From Anaerolineae bacterium (GTDB taxonomy: Bacteria > Chloroflexota > Anaerolineae > B4-G1 > SLSP01): a stretch of 14,940 nucleotides of DNA. The notes beneath the pieces are model-generated. The model was not told where the DNA came from. It saw nothing but the letters and a program-made list of their open reading frames with translations, and ran no database searches. The position numbers and the translations under genes were made by a program. The stretch spans positions 1-14,940 of the forward strand of contig JAFGNI010000557.1 of assembly GCA_016927095.1 (NCBI GenBank). The letters are read 5' to 3'. This document shows, one piece after another, positions 14,919 through 14,940 of the stretch (the stretch's first letter is position 1; each line of letters starts with the position of its first letter).

Positions 14919-14940
14919 AGGCGACAAGGGCACCAGGCAA

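Overview
The window is about 15 kb of gene-dense, GC-rich bacterial DNA. I place it tentatively in the Chloroflexota (Anaerolineae-like). The reasons are a membrane protein combining a zinc ribbon, Thr/Pro-rich linkers and LysM domains, a CIRCE-controlled groESL operon, and a PurD-PurM fusion. This placement is inference; no rRNA or marker phylogeny is available here.

Layout. (1) Positions 1-6097, plus strand: a de novo purine synthesis run. It holds the 3' part of purF, a purD-purM fusion, a cytoplasmic GH2 beta-mannosidase-like gene, and purN, with gaps of 17-75 nt that suggest one transcript. The glycosidase is the odd member. (2) Positions 6098-8322: a groES-groEL operon with a sigma70-type promoter. 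A near-consensus CIRCE operator lies just downstream of the promoter and a second, degenerate CIRCE overlaps its -35 box. A strong hairpin terminator follows groEL. (3) Positions 8370-11714, minus strand: a ferrous iron uptake cluster, transcribed DtxR-type regulator > feoA > feoB > feoC-like. A perfect 7-bp inverted repeat with a 4-bp spacer sits beside the regulator's promoter and is a candidate operator. (4) Positions 11946-14918, plus strand: three genes of less certain role. They encode a single-pass protein with a cytoplasmic zinc ribbon and external LysM domains, an unrecognised 175-aa protein that looks internally duplicated, and a CpaE-like receiver/ParA-type protein whose P-loop has lost both diagnostic lysines.

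How the genes work together. PurF makes phosphoribosylamine, the PurD half converts it to GAR, PurN formylates GAR, and the PurM half closes the imidazole ring later in the path. GroES/GroEL are the HrcA-controlled chaperonin. The Feo genes import Fe(II), with the DtxR-type protein as likely metal-responsive repressor. The last three genes may serve an envelope or pilus-related function, suggested only by the CpaE-like architecture and the LysM anchor.

I see no mobile elements, tRNA or rRNA genes, or CRISPR arrays. No intergenic stretch exceeds 300 bases. I do not see a clearly new biological system. The best candidates for a second look are the last three-gene block, the tandem CIRCE arrangement and the glycosidase inside the purine operon.
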